NCBI GenBank assembly: GCA_003339415.1
Contig: PDHQ01000051.1
Location: 125,293 to 189,292, forward strand
DNA length: 64,000 nucleotides
Direction: 5' to 3'
DNA from: Ophiocordyceps camponoti-saundersi (nom. inval.)
Taxonomy: Eukaryota; Ascomycota; Sordariomycetes; Hypocreales; Ophiocordycipitaceae
The stretch's first letter is position 1; the number at the start of each line of letters is the position of its first letter. The notes beneath the pieces were generated by a model. That model saw only the letters and a program-made list of their open reading frames with translations. It searched no databases and was not told where the DNA came from. Below are positions 24,865 through 36,557 of this stretch, piece by piece. Position numbers and translations under genes: made by a program.

Positions 24865-25580
24865 TTTTCACCCCCTTCTGTGCTCTCCTCTCCCTGTCTT
24901 ATCGGCCCGGGAAAGAAAAGTCAAGGCTGAAGGATGCCTTTCTTCTGTGTTCGAGATCTAGGGACTTCAGTCTGACTGCATGTGAGGTCGTAAAGTCTGA
25001 CACGAGAGGGAAAAGGAAACTGCGATGGGATTGAGAGGTTGCAGGTTGGTTGATTTGGGGGGAAGGACGATGCTTTACGCGTTAAAGCGCGAAATGAACG
25101 CGTCTTTACTTTTTCTTTCGTTTAATTGAATTATCGCCCACAGGTGGCACTGTACCTGCTACTTAGAGCCCCGCGGCGTTGCGAGCCTTCTAGCCTGGTA
25201 CTCTGAACTTGCTTATGCGTCTGTGTGCGTGCCACCGTGCGCTGACATTTAATGGGCTTCACACAGTCCAATGAACGCTCGGCTTCATTCATAAGTCTAC
25301 TACCTAGATAAGATGCTCATTCTTATATCCGTAGCATCACTTGAATAAGTTGAATTACTGCGAAAGCCATGCAGAGTAACAACTCGTGGCAAAGAAATTG
25401 ATGGCAACGACCAGCATCAGCATCGTCCTCTTCTAGTCCCATCAACATGCATAAACAGATGCCCCCATCTCGCTCATGAAAACGAGTGTATCTTGTTATT
25501 CAAACCCCCAGCATCTCCGTCAGTCAAATCCGTACTCATCATATATATATATATATATCTTCATCTCAGGTTGCATAGGC
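24865..25580. other. MCM6 promoter and RNH203 3' flank
   Basis: 716 bases. Contains the MCB/E2F-like cluster at 25077-25103 described separately, a polypyrimidine tract and an (AT)n run at 25542-25558 close to the RNH203 3' end. No ORF supported. Confidence 0.6.
25077..25103. promoter_or_regulatory. MBF/E2F-like cluster upstream of MCM6
   Basis: Two ACGCGT boxes (25077-25082 and 25098-25103) flank GCGCGAAA (25087-25094), the reverse of the TTTCGCGC E2F/MBF core. They lie about 213-239 bases before the MCM6 ATG. In yeasts such boxes drive G1/S transcription of replication genes; the role here is inferred. Confidence 0.6.
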
Positions 25581-26082
25581 TCAACTCACCTTATCAGCCA
25601 CCAGCAGCCACTCCTCCATACCTCGAACGTACTCGTCCGTAGTGGTATCCGTCGATGTCGACGCTTCCATGGTCCAGACTAGCACTTCATCGAAGCGAGC
25701 TTTTACCTCTAGGGTCTCCGTCTTGACCTGCGCTCTTTGCTCCTCATCCTCCCCTCCTTCAGACGGCTTCCTCTCCTTCTCCTTGTCTCGTTGCACCACG
25801 ACGCCTTGATAATTGTCTGGTACGGCAACTGACCGACCATGTAATTTTCGTCCGCGAAAGTAGGCCACTTGCGACGTGTGAATTTCCTCTCTCGACGCGC
25901 CCAGTTTCAGTCTATGCCGCGCCAGTGACCATACCTTGCTTCGATTCGCTGGGCGACCAATACCCGGCAATGGGATCGACGGGCCCCGTGTGGTGAACCC
26001 GGCACGGTAACAGATTTGGCACTGCCTTGTTCTTGCTAGTGACCTCGCGGTCGGCGATGACTAGAAGTGATTCATCGCCCAT
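25581..26082 (-). CDS. RNH203: Ribonuclease H2 non-catalytic subunit C (Rnh203)
   Basis: Exons 26082-25935 and 25888-25581 (151 aa). The spliced protein reads NLLPCRVHHTGPVDP, YWSPSESK, then QVAYFRGRKLHGRSVAVPDNYQGVVV and, after an acidic charged insert, FDEVLVWTME ... EYVRGMEEWLLVADK. The HHTGPV-like and YFRGR-L-G elements are diagnostic for the RNase H2 C-subunit family, and length fits the usual small size. RNase H2 removes ribonucleotides misincorporated in DNA and RNA-DNA hybrids. The end KVS-stop overlaps a gtgagt, so a further tiny 3' exon cannot be fully excluded, but the homologous C-terminus appears complete. Promoter has MBF-like motifs like its neighbour MCM6. Confidence 0.85.
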
Positions 26083-26819
26083 AGTGGTGAGGCCGACGTC
26101 GACACGACGGGATAGATGGATATGGACAGAGATAGAGAGTGTGTGTGTGTGTGACGCGTCGAGCCAACTGATATCGCGTAAAGTCTTACCGCATATCCGT
26201 ACATGTGCCTTAACACGCGCGAAAATTAAGCCTACAGGGACAGGTACTGCGCAGTAGCCCCGCGCTTATGAAACAGCCGTGTGTCTTAGCGGCCGCTACA
26301 CCGAGACCAAGTACTATCCGTACTTCACAAGTCGCCCAACTCTACGGATACCGTCGCTCATCAACAACATGCGCGTAAAACAACCCATACAAAAAGAAAC
26401 AACTCACCCAAGAAAGGGATAGGCGAATATATCTACGGATCATTCATTCATAGGTATTCGTAGGCAGTCATGGAAATAACAGCTCTAAAGACCGTAGACG
26501 AGGACGGCCTCAAGTTCCAACCCAACGGACATGAAGAAAGCACATCAGCCGCCACCCAACAGAGTCAATGACATCAAGACTCTGCTTGCTGAGCTTCTGC
26601 CAGTCGAGGGTCAAGGATCAATAACGCAGCATGGTTAGTTAGGCCGTGCCTCTATCGGCTGCATCCGGCAGTTGGCCCCATCCGCGAGCACAAGGTTAGC
26701 CCCCATTGCTTCGAGCCTTACTTAGCTCCGGTCTGCCCCTGGACCGGCCATCCCATCCGATCTGCGACACAGAGTCGAAGCTTCAGTCCGCACAAAACTG
26801 CAATTCTCACGAGATTGCC
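26083..26819. other. Divergent promoter region RNH203 / CFA synthase
   Basis: 737 bases between divergent starts. Holds a (GT)n run at 26140-26152, the RNH203 MBF-like sites and no supported ORF. Confidence 0.5.
26154..26224. promoter_or_regulatory. MBF/E2F-like sites upstream of RNH203
   Basis: ACGCGT at 26154-26159 (72 bases before the ATG) and GCGCGAAA at 26217-26224 (135 bases before it). This repeats the motif pair seen before MCM6. Function inferred from yeast MBF biology. Confidence 0.5.
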
Positions 26820-28421
26820 ATGTCAGCCCTCCGCAGGTCCATGCCTGCTGCCATCGCATGGCCCGTCTCCCGCGGCGCCGAGGTCCTGCGCAGTACCCTC
26901 GGTGGTTGGACCTGGGGCCCTGCCCTCGCCATCGCAAGGCCGGCCATCCTCTCCGTCCTCGCCCGCATCCAGTCAGGCACCTTGGTGCTCGTCGACGAGC
27001 CTGCCAACAAGAGACACGTCTTCGGTCAGAAGCTCTCTGAGCATACCAATGGCGTCACAGCTTCCAACAGCTCCGCCATCAGCGCGCCACCCCGGGCCGA
27101 GGTCGTCGTCAAAAATGACGCCTTTTGGATGCGCCTCTTTCTCTTTGCCGACATGGGATTCGCCGAGGCCTATATGCTGGGCGACTTCCATTGCCATGAC
27201 TTGACCTCGTTCTTCCAGGTAGGACGAATTCTGCATGGCCATCAAGGTGGACCGTAGCTCACCACTTCGGCATCTAGCTGTTCATCGTGAACAGAGATCA
27301 GATGAATAACGGAATCACCGCCTTCTCCAGCATCGCGTCTGCCATCTCAAGCTTGGCTCGATCGACGAATACACTTTCCAATTCACTCTTAAACATCTCG
27401 GCGCATTATGACATCAGCAACGACATGTTCGCCGCTTTCCTCTCTCCGGACATGACGTATTCGTGCCCGGTTTGGCGGCCTTGTACCAAGGCTGATCCAC
27501 ACGACGAGAGTCTCGAGGAGGCCCAGATCAGGAAGCTTGTCCGTTTCATCAACGGGGCCAGGATCAAAGCCTCCGACCACGTCCTCGAAATCGGTACGGG
27601 TTGGGGCTCCTTCGCCATCGAGGCAGTTCGGAGGACGAATTGCCGCGTCACCAGCCTGACGCTTTCTGCTGAACAGAAGCACTTGGCCGAGGAAAGGATT
27701 CGTGCCGCGGGTCTCAACGACCGCATAGAAGTCAAGTTGATGGATTACCGTCAGCTTCCCGTGTCATCCACCCCGTACGACAAGATCGTTTCCATAGAAA
27801 TGCTCGAAGCAGTTGGCCAAGAATACCTGGCCACGTACTTTGCATGTGTGAATCGACTCCTCAAAAGGCGTGGCGGCGTTGCCATGTTCCAATGCATCAC
27901 CATGCCAGAATGTCGCCACAAGGCCTATTCCGAGTCCGAGGAGTAAGTGCTTGCGAAAATCTCAGGAGTCGACAGCCAAGCTAAGATGCAGAGCAGCTTC
28001 ATCAATCACTACATCTTTCCTGGCGGCTACCTTCCTTCGATAACGCAAATATTGAACCACATCAGTCAACAGTCGGACGGCACGCTCATAGTGGAAAACG
28101 TCGAAAACATCGGCGGCCACTATGCGAGAACCCTGCGACTCTGGAACGAAAAGTTCCGGGAAAATTTCGACGTCAGGATTAAATCGGCTCTTCTCCAAGA
28201 GCATCCGGACATGACGGAGGAAGCCGTCGAAGTATTCCGCAGGAAATGGGAGGTAGGCAGTGGTGTCTTGGTTGCGAACCGCGCGCTGGAGCTTGGCTGA
28301 CCTGTGCTAGTATTATTTCACCTACTGCGAGGCTGGATTCCTAACTAAAACCTTAGGAGACGTCATTATCACAGTCGGGCGAGAAGGCGCTTTAGAGCTG
28401 ATGGAAGAGATCCCGCTTTGA
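26820..28421 (+). CDS. Cyclopropane-fatty-acyl-phospholipid synthase family methyltransferase
   Basis: Exons 26820-27218, 27278-27942, 27994-28252, 28311-28421 (477 aa). Residues 1-133 are the N-terminal CFA-synthase cap (VVVKNDAFWMRLFLFADMGF, AEAYMLGDFHCHDL). The catalytic domain follows with HYDISNDMF, DMTYSCPVW, the SAM-binding motif VLEIGTGWGSFAIEA, TLSAEQKHLAEERI, DKIVSIEMLEAVGQEYL, then FINHYIFPGGYLPS and CEAGFLTKTLGDVIITVG. These enzymes transfer a methyl/methylene group from SAM to unsaturated acyl chains of phospholipids; in fungi the product is not always a cyclopropane. The exon 2/3 join restores the ESEDSFINHY frame. Convergent with REX4, 158 bases apart. Confidence 0.92.
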
Positions 28422-28579
28422 GCGCATGCAATTCCTTTTGACCCTTCTTGCATCGCAACTATCTGGCTTGCCGTTTTCAGCCTTGCTCAAATTCTCGACT
28501 AGAAGGGGCCGTTTAGACGTTGGACAGAGGGACCCGGATCTTGATGCTCTTATGTCGAAATCGATAGGAGATTTGCCGT

Positions 28580-29563
28580 TCATCGTGATTTTTTCTTCCC
28601 GGCCGTGGTCTTTCTCTTGCTTCGGGGCCGCGCTGTACCAGCACTTTTGGAGGAGAATCGAATGGCAGTGTCACCATCAATGCCAGGCTTGTGTTTTCGG
28701 AAAAGCCACATTGCGACCCGAGCATCTTCTATACTAGAGTGTGCTTCATGATGGATTTGGACACCCAACAGTTCCTTTGCCAGCATCCTGAGAGACGGTG
28801 TTTGACCGTTTGCAATTCTTTTGAAGCCAGGATAATTGGCTGTATCGCGAATATCCTGTCGCGGGTGGCAGAGCTTCAATGCAGCCAGGTCATGTCTGAG
28901 GTCGTGTCCCACTAAGACTCGGTTTCTGATAAGGCGGGAGACTTGAGCTTGAACCTGGTCGAAACCCCGGGCCAACTTCATATGCTTGGGAGAGATCCCG
29001 CTGTACGCGGTTCTCCAATCTGTAACTTTCTCTTTCGGCTTCACGAACGAATCGTAGATTTGCCGGCCGTGGAAGTCGACCAGACTGACTCTGGCAAGAG
29101 CTGACCTATAGCCGCCAGAGCCGATCCCGACCATCTCGCAGTCCAGAGCTACATACTTTCCAAGTTCTATATCAGCGGATAAGCCATGATTGATGCGGTC
29201 GTCGTCTCTTCCCGTAAAGTCGCTTTTGAGACCAAGCCCGTAAGCCTCCGCCAGCGTTTCGGTCGAGATGTCATTATCTTGGGCCCATAGTGCAAGAGAA
29301 GGTGCAGATCCGTCTCCAGGCTCGCTTTCGGCAGTCAAGCTTTGTACGCCTCCCATGTCAGGGCGTCGTTCTCGGTCCGTCTGCCGCTTGGTAGTGTCTT
29401 TCTTGCGGGAGCTGGCGGCTGGCTCGATGGCAGCTTTCCGCTTCTTCGCGGGGCGATGGCGACTAGGTTGGTCGTCGGCCTTTCGTTTCGAAGATAGCTG
29501 GGATGCTTTCTCAGCCTGGAGTTTCGCTTGGAGCTTCTTCCAATTCGAAGATAGTTCGGCCAT
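28580..29563 (-). CDS. REX4: RNA exonuclease 4 (DEDDh)
   Basis: Single exon, 327 aa, starting at MAELSSNWKKLQ; an ATG 15 bases upstream (29578) adds only five residues and is less like homologues. A basic, nuclear-type N-terminus precedes the exonuclease domain: ExoI KYVALDCEMVGIGSGG, then SLVDFHGRQIYDSFVKP, ExoII LVGHDLRHDLAALKL, and ExoIII HEAHSSIEDARVAMWLF with the DEDDh His. Ends in a Lys/Arg-rich tail. Rex4 acts in nucleolar pre-rRNA processing in yeast. Complete and intact. Confidence 0.93.
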   Translation of the reverse strand: MAELSSNWKKLQAKLQAEKASQLSSKRKADDQPSRHRPAKKRKAAIEPAASSRKKDTTKRQTDRERRPDMGGVQSLTAESEPGDGSAPSLALWAQDNDISTETLAEAYGLGLKSDFTGRDDDRINHGLSADIELGKYVALDCEMVGIGSGGYRSALARVSLVDFHGRQIYDSFVKPKEKVTDWRTAYSGISPKHMKLARGFDQVQAQVSRLIRNRVLVGHDLRHDLAALKLCHPRQDIRDTANYPGFKRIANGQTPSLRMLAKELLGVQIHHEAHSSIEDARVAMWLFRKHKPGIDGDTAIRFSSKSAGTARPRSKRKTTAGKKKSR

Positions 29564-30104
29564 ATTGGGCCTGCACATCGGTAGGTATCCGTGGACCGTT
29601 TGATGGATCAGCGAATCAAATAAGGAATGTTGATGTCGTGAGAGTCACGTGTACTTGCATCTAAGCTCTTGATTATTCATCCTTGCTAGAAGGATTGGGC
29701 GTCTAATCAAGCCGGGGAGACGAAAGGCACTAACACCCCCCGGTATTCCGGCGTTCGGCAGTCGGACCGTTCATTAGATTAACCCTTCAATGAACCACGG
29801 TCCACGGGATTTGGCTCGCTCCCTCAGCCAACGCCTCCCTACAGGCTACCACTCTTCGGGTATAGCCTCAGAGGCTATGGCCTTTAAGGTCAGCTTGCGG
29901 CTTTAAGAGATTCTTTACTTCCTTCGACGTCATCGAGCTAGTTACCGCGTGGCCCGCGTCGCAGGTTCGCAAACGTCCTGGCAACGAGTCCAAGGTGTTC
30001 TGCCAACGCTTTTCAAGTCCCTTCAGCTCGCCAATTTTTTTTCGCCCCTGGACCCTATCAATCTCTCTCGAATTACTCCGTACATACGGACACAAACTTC
30101 AACC
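29564..30104. other. Divergent promoter region REX4 / KEI1
   Basis: 541 bases between divergent starts with a CACGTG at 29644-29649. No coding features recognised. Confidence 0.5.
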
Positions 30105-30930
30105 ATGACCAGATTATCGAGATTCCTTTTGCGGATACCCCGGCCCCAGGTCCGCAGAATACCCTACCCCCTCCCTTCCCCGCATGATGCAGAATGCAGG
30201 CAGTTCTTGCTGACGCAGTGGAAAGAGCCTATTCGGTGTCATCAGCCTCCAGACAGGTACCGAGCTCATCGCGCTGGCGCAAGTCTTCAATAAGGTCACC
30301 GGGGTTTACGGCTTGCTCGCTATCCTCACGGGCTACAACCTGTCGGTGCTGCAGCTTTCGACCTACCTATACTCTATCGCTGTACTCGCCGTTGTCGTCT
30401 GTTTGATTCCGCACATCAGACGGCAAAGCCCATTCGAGTGTCTGGCCCTAGGGTGGGTGTATCTCGTCGACACGGTCATCAATGGTGTCTACACGGTCGC
30501 CTTCGGGCTCGAGCTCTACTTGTCCTCTGAGGCGCGAACTACCCCTTCGCTCTCCAGCATTGTCGCAAAGGGCTTGGGAGGGCTGCGGAGGGAGAGCGAG
30601 CCAGCGGCATTGCCTCAGGAGACGGCGACGAGCATGCTGTTGATTGTGGGACTAACACTTCTCCGAGTGTACTTCAGCGCCGTGGTCATGTCACATGCGC
30701 GACAGGTCCTCCAGAGGTACATGCAAGTCTTGGCTGTCGAGGCTACCGGGACGGATGAGGAAGATGGTCCCTTTGCCGCCGATCTTCCGGCCGGGGAAGG
30801 ATGGAAAGGAAGTATGGGGAGGATGATGATTTCTTGCGACAGGGGGTACTGGTTGGGCATGGAGGAGGTGGAAGTCTGGCAACGGGAGTCTCACGGCAAA
30901 GTTGGAGGAACACTGGCGGGAGAGGTTTAG
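30105..30930 (+). CDS. KEI1: Inositol phosphorylceramide synthase regulatory subunit Kei1
   Basis: Exons 30105-30149 and 30226-30930 (249 aa). Splicing joins MTRLSRFLLRIPRPQ to SLFGVISLQTGTELIALAQVF, then NKVTGVYGLLAILTGY, LSVLQLSTYLYSIAVLAVVV, PHIRRQSPFECLALGWVYLV and YTVAFG: the multi-pass Kei1 pattern. A further helix LLIVGLTLLRVYFSAVVMSHA and the YWLG element near the end also fit. Kei1 binds Aur1 in the Golgi and is needed for IPC synthase activity and localisation. The acceptor is an unusual aaag. The C-terminus is uncertain: in another frame from about 30870 the sequence KLEEHWRERFREAKGLD is open for a further 90 residues, so a late intron or a frameshift is possible. Confidence 0.83.
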
Positions 30931-31284
30931 GGAGGCAAAAGGGTTGGATGACGCCATTCACACTGGTCGTCTCACCATGCGGATTTGTAACGCGGAGTAC
31001 ATGACTATACTTCTTTCGAGGTACTCATCACTATCAGCATCTTTAGCGGGCCTATCGAAGGCCCGGCTCTTGTCATCAATTCATCATAGATCACGCAATC
31101 AAGCTATGGCCCAAGCTATGGCCCAATCACGGAGCTTCGAATCCGGCGTGTTCGCCTGAAGAACGGAGACGGTACATGAATGTCGCCATCGCGCGGTACC
31201 CGCAAGTAGCAGCTGATGCCACCCTCTCGATACAACCTCTCTCCCTGATCTCCTTAATACTACACTCGCCTTCCGCCCTTCGGC
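30931..31284. other. Intergenic region
   Basis: 354 bases between the KEI1 stop and the sulfite reductase start. Contains a direct repeat caagctatggccc at 31101-31126 and the alternative KEI1 C-terminal frame. Nothing else recognised. Confidence 0.5.
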
Positions 31285-34200
31285 ATGGCATTTCTCTTCA
31301 GGCAGAATCCGTCATCCCAGGACGACACAATGGACGCGTCTCCTTCGATCCGTACGCCTGACGAGGCCGGTGCGTGATCCCTGTCCTATAGCCTTTGAGA
31401 CTCCTGAGAGACTGGATGGACAATTGGGCTGATCCCCGTGATAGTGGCCCGGATCGCCTACCTTGCCAGCGACGTTATCATCGCAGTGCAGCCGTCGCTG
31501 GCCGCTCCGTCCGAGTTCTCTGTGCACCTTCAACGTTTTGCTGGTCGGAGAGATCGCGGGCTGGTCGCCACCACGGTCGATGCTGTTCCCGATGTAAGTC
31601 AGTTGACATGCAACACCACGAACAGGATGCTGATGTTTCCTGTGTAGATTCATGCCGTACGTCAAAACGCGGATCCCCTGCTGTCTGTCTTCACGCCCAT
31701 TCGCTCCGCCAAGCTTGTTACCGTCACCGCCCCTTCCTCCATCTTGCTGCCTGCCGTCTCCCACCTTTACAGGCTGGCCAGCTATCCTGTCGTCATACAC
31801 GTCTCTCTTTTACCCCGTAATCACTCCGACTACTCGACAATAACGTCAATACGCAATTCAGGATGGGCCTTTCTACAATCGGAGAGCCTGCAGGAGGCAC
31901 AGGATATGGCCATTACGGCTCACGCCCTGGCCATCCGCACGGGCAAAGGTGTAATCCACTTCTTCTCTCCCGCCTCCTCTGCCGATGACGAGCCCATTAC
32001 CGTTGAGGACGCCGCAGTCGTGCGCGAAATTCTCGACATGGAAAGCGTCAGGAGGTTTCAGTCGGGGAGCATTCCAGCTTCAGGCATATATTCCCACGAT
32101 GGACATACAGCCATATCCTCAGACCATCCGGAGACGACGGCCGCCGCCGCTGGCTCAGCAAGTAACGGTAATCTTCAGACCTTGGCTCTAGGTGATCGTC
32201 CTAAAGTGACGTCTGTGGCCACGTCTGTCAAGTCGAGCGAGCGTAGCGAGTCGTCTACTCCGGTGGCCCCCTCATCAGTTGCGACCACAGTCGAGGCCGC
32301 TCCCTCGCAAATACTGTCGGAAGACATCTACGTATGCGCCAAGCGCATTTGGTCTCAGATTCAGATCAGCCTCGGAAGACAGTATCACGCCTTCGAGTAT
32401 TACGGCGCTACCGATGCCGAAAACTGTCTCTTCATATTCGGTTCCAACACTCGTCTATTCCGCGCGACAGTTAGCGATGCGAAGCCTGACGACGTCTTCG
32501 CCAAGGCAGGCATCGTCGTTCCACGCCTCTACCGACCCTGGATAGGTTCTAAACTTGCCGTCACCCTTCCCAGATCGATTAAGAGAGTTGCCGTTCTGGA
32601 ACAGATTCATCGAGCAACCACAAGATGGGGACCCCTTCTGATCGACATCCTCTCGTCTATACATCGTGGACCGGGCGGCGTCCAGACTGTCGTCGGCTAT
32701 CAGTTGGGATGTCTTGCTCCAGAGACCGTCATTCAGGCACTGCGCGGCGTGTTTCAAAATCTGCTGGCTGAGAAGCCAGTTCAGAATCTCGAGGTCGGCG
32801 TCAGAGATGCGCCTCAGCCACAATCAGACTCTAGACCAGGACCTCCGCAGCTGGAGACAGCATACTCCAAGATTCTCGACCAGGTATTCGGGTCCAGGGC
32901 CTACATCGCCAATGCCATCGATGCTGCCAACCCTGGCGTTGCTCCGGATGTCTGGACAAGTCCGGAATTCGGTTTCGGATCTTTGCTGGCGCGCAAGGAG
33001 GCTCGGCGGCAATTCGTGGCTGAGGTCAAAGATGCTTCCCGCAGTGGCGAGTTTGCTTCGGAAAAGCCCAAAAGTATACTGGCTCGGTGGGCTGTCAATG
33101 CCGACTCACTTGATAGATCCACAGACGTGGCTGATCAGGTCGTTACCTGCTTGGAGGCCGACGGGTCGCCGGCAGCTCAATCCCTACTCTCCCGCCGCAG
33201 ACTCTTTCATCAGGAATCTTTGTGGCTCATGGGCTCCGATGCCTGGGCGTACGATCTCGGCAATTCGGGCGTGCATCATGTTCTAGCTTCGGGCGAAAAC
33301 ATCAACATGCTCATAATAGACTCAACCCCTTATTCTAGGAGAGAAGCGGCTGATGGCGACCGACGAAAGAAAGACATTGGGCTTTATGCCATGAACTTTG
33401 GAAACGCCTACGTAGCTTCCACGGCCGTATACAGCTCATATACGCAGGTTCTACAAGCGATGCTAGAAGCAGATAAATTTAACGGTCCTTCGATTGTTCT
33501 AGCATATCTGCCATACTTTGGCGAGACAGACTCACCCTTGACTGTTCTTCAAGAGACGAAGAAGGCGGTCGAGGCTGGCTACTGGCCTCTATATCGATGG
33601 AATCCGAACAAGAATGAACAAGATAGCGAACCGAGCTTTTCCCTCGACTCGGAGCTTATCAAACAGGAGTTGAAGACTTTCCTCGCCAGAGATAACCAGT
33701 TGACACAGCTGATGAGAAAGGAACCAAAGTTTGCGGCGAGCCTGGCGCAGGACTTTGGAACGGAAGTCAGGGCCAGACAGAAGCGGAGGGCAAGAGATGC
33801 ATACAACCAACTCTTGGAGGGTCTACTTGGAGCTCCATTGACAATCCTCTACGCTTCGGATAACGGCAACGCAGCCTCCGTGGCGACCCGTCTAGGAAAT
33901 AGAGGCAGAGCCCGTGGACTGAAGACTGTCGTCATGGCCATGGAAGATTACACATTGGAAGACTTGCCCGGAGAGGAGAATGCGGTCTTCATCACGGCAA
34001 CTGCCGGCCAGGGAGAGTTTCCGCAAAACGGTCTGTCATTTTGGGAAGCCATCAGAAGTAAGACAGATCTGGATTTGGCGACGGTTCACTACACCGTCTT
34101 CGGCCTGGGCGACAGTCACTATTGGCCTCGGAAGGAGGACAGGATCTTTTACAACAAGCCGGCCAAAGATCTTGATAGGGTCCTCGCCAATCTTGGAGGG

Positions 34201-36131
34201 GTGCGCCTCTGCGACATGGGATTAGGCGATGACCAAGATCCCGACGGATACCAGACAGGTTACCAAGAGTGGGAGCCGAAACTGTGGCAAGCACTCGGTG
34301 TTGACCAAGTCGATGGACTGCCGGAAGAGCCTCCTCCTATAACCAATGAAGACATCAAGCTGGCGTCCAACTACCTGCGCGGGACAATCGTCGAAGGACT
34401 CGAGGATACCAGCACAGGAGCCATCTCGGCGCCGGACCAGCAGCTGACCAAGTTCCACGGCACTTACATGCAAGACGATCGAGATGTACGGGAGGAGAGA
34501 AAGGCTCAGGGTCTGGAGCCGGCATATTCTTTCATGATCCGCTGTAGGCTTCCGGGGGGCGTCGCTACGCCGAAGCAATGGCTGCAGATGGACGACATCA
34601 GCACCTCGCTGGGCAACGAGACGATGAAGCTCACAACGAGGCAGACGTTCCAATTCCACGGCGTCGTCAAGGGGAGACTGAAGCCGGCCATGCAGGCCAT
34701 CAACCAGGCGTTGATGACTACGATTGCGGCTTGCGGCGACGTGAACCGCAACGTCATGTGCAGCTCTCTGCCGACGCAGTCTCGCTACCACAAACAGGTT
34801 CATGCCTACGCACAGAAGATCAGCGACCACCTACTGCCGTCAACGACGGCCTATCACGAGATCTGGCTCACTAACGACGATGACGGGAAGAAGATTCAGG
34901 TGGCCGGAGATGCCGTACAAGACTTTGAGCCACTCTACGGCCCTACATATCTCCCTCGCAAGTTCAAGATTACCATCGCCGTGCCTCCGCATAACGACAC
35001 GGACGTCTACGCGCATGACATTGGGTTAATCGCCATCGCCGGGCCCGATGGAGAGCTGCAAGGCTTCAACGTGCTGGCAGGCGGAGGCATGGGGGCGACG
35101 CACAACAACAAGAAGACGTATCCGCAGACGGGCCGGATGTTCGGCTTCTGCGCGGCAGACGAGATTCACATCGCCTGCGAAAAGATCATGCTCGTACAGC
35201 GAGACTTTGGTGATCGGAAGAACCGCAAGCATGCGAGGCTCAAATACACCATCGACGACATGGGCGTCGACGTCTTCCGCGGCAAGGTCGAAGAGCTTTG
35301 GGGCAAGTTCTTCGAGCCGGCGCGACCGTTTGAATTCAAGAGCAACATCGACACCTTTGGCTGGCAGCGTGACGAGACGGGCCTCAATCACTTCACCTTG
35401 TTCATAGAGAACGGACGGATCGAAGACACGCCCGAGTTCCGGATGAAGACGGGCCTCCGCGAGCTGGCAAAGGTGCACAAGGGCGAGTTCCGTCTGACGG
35501 GCAATCAGCATCTGATACTCAGCAACGTCAGCGACGACGACTTGCCAGAGATCAAGGGGCTGTTGAAGCAGTACGGTCTCGACAACGTGCAGTTCTCGGG
35601 CCTCCGTCTCAGCTCGTCGGCCTGTGTGGCGTTTCCCACCTGCGGCTTGGCCATGGCCGAATCGGAGCGTTACCTGCCCGAGCTCATCACCAAGCTGGAG
35701 ACTTGTCTGGAGGAGAATGGGCTGCGGCAGGAGTCCATCGTGATGCGAATGACGGGCTGTCCCAATGGCTGCGCCCGACCCTGGCTCGCGGAGGTGGCCT
35801 TTGTGGGAAAGGCGTACGGCGCCTACAACATGTACCTAGGCGGAGGCTATCACGGACAGCGTCTCAATAAGCTGTATCGGTCAAGCATCAAAGAGGAGGA
35901 GATTCTGGCCATCATGAAGCCCCTATTGAAGCGGTATTCGCTCGAGAGGCTTCCGGACGAGCGGTTTGGCGATTTTTGCATCCGCGTGGGCCTCATTCAT
36001 GCCACCAAGGACGGGCAGGACTTTCACGACAATGTGAGTTGCCTTTTACCCCTTTTTATCGTTGAGTTGACATTCGTTGTTGCTGACTCTCGTTACTTCA
36101 GGTGGCTGAGGAGGAGTCTGGTGAAGAGTAA
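31285..36131 (+). CDS. MET5: Sulfite reductase (NADPH) beta subunit, siroheme protein (MET5/ECM17 type)
   Basis: Exons 31285-31369, 31445-31593, 31648-36033, 36102-36131 (1549 aa). The N-terminal half resembles the pyruvate-ferredoxin-oxidoreductase-like region of fungal sulfite reductases (AYLASDVIIAVQPSL, GRQYHAFEYYGATDA). A flavodoxin domain begins near residue 807 (LTILYASDNGNAASVATRLG, TATAGQGEFPQNG, FGLGDSHYW). The hemoprotein repeats follow (TTRQTFQFHGVVKG, CGDVNRNVMCSSLP), with the siroheme/4Fe-4S cysteines in SSACVAFPTCGLAMAESERY (near 1400) and TGCPNGCARPWLAEVAFVG (near 1449). The enzyme reduces sulfite to sulfide in assimilation. A last 30-base exon adds VAEEESGEE. A later in-frame ATG at 31330 is an alternative start. 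Confidence 0.95.
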
Positions 36132-36557
36132 GGACGAGCTTGAAAGGGGAAGAAGACAGAAACAGACAGAGGCCCATTAAATGAGTGGTCAAAGAGAGGT
36201 CGTGGGATGAAATGAGATGTTTATATTTGAATATGTACACAAACAGACAATGACGAAACACACAACCGTTTGTGGCACGATAGCTTCAGTCCATGGAGGG
36301 GACGGCACTGATTTCCCCGTCCTTTCCCTGCAATCAACAACAGTCGAATGATGCTCGACAACAAGAACAAGAAAAGAACTCTTCAGACAAGTCGAAGAAG
36401 TCTCGATATCCATGCTCCGAAAACAAAGAGATGCGTCTTGTCCTGAACACGACAAGAGGTGAAAACCGGGCAACAAGGGGGAAAAAAAAAAGAGCAAGGA
36501 AGAGAGGACGAGAAGGGAAAGACAGGATGAGGGGGAGGGGCAGAAGAAGGGAACCGT
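36132..36557. other. Intergenic region between convergent genes
   Basis: 426 bases separate the stops of the sulfite reductase (plus) and chitin synthase (minus) genes. Purine-rich in its last 130 bases. No ORF supported. Confidence 0.5.
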
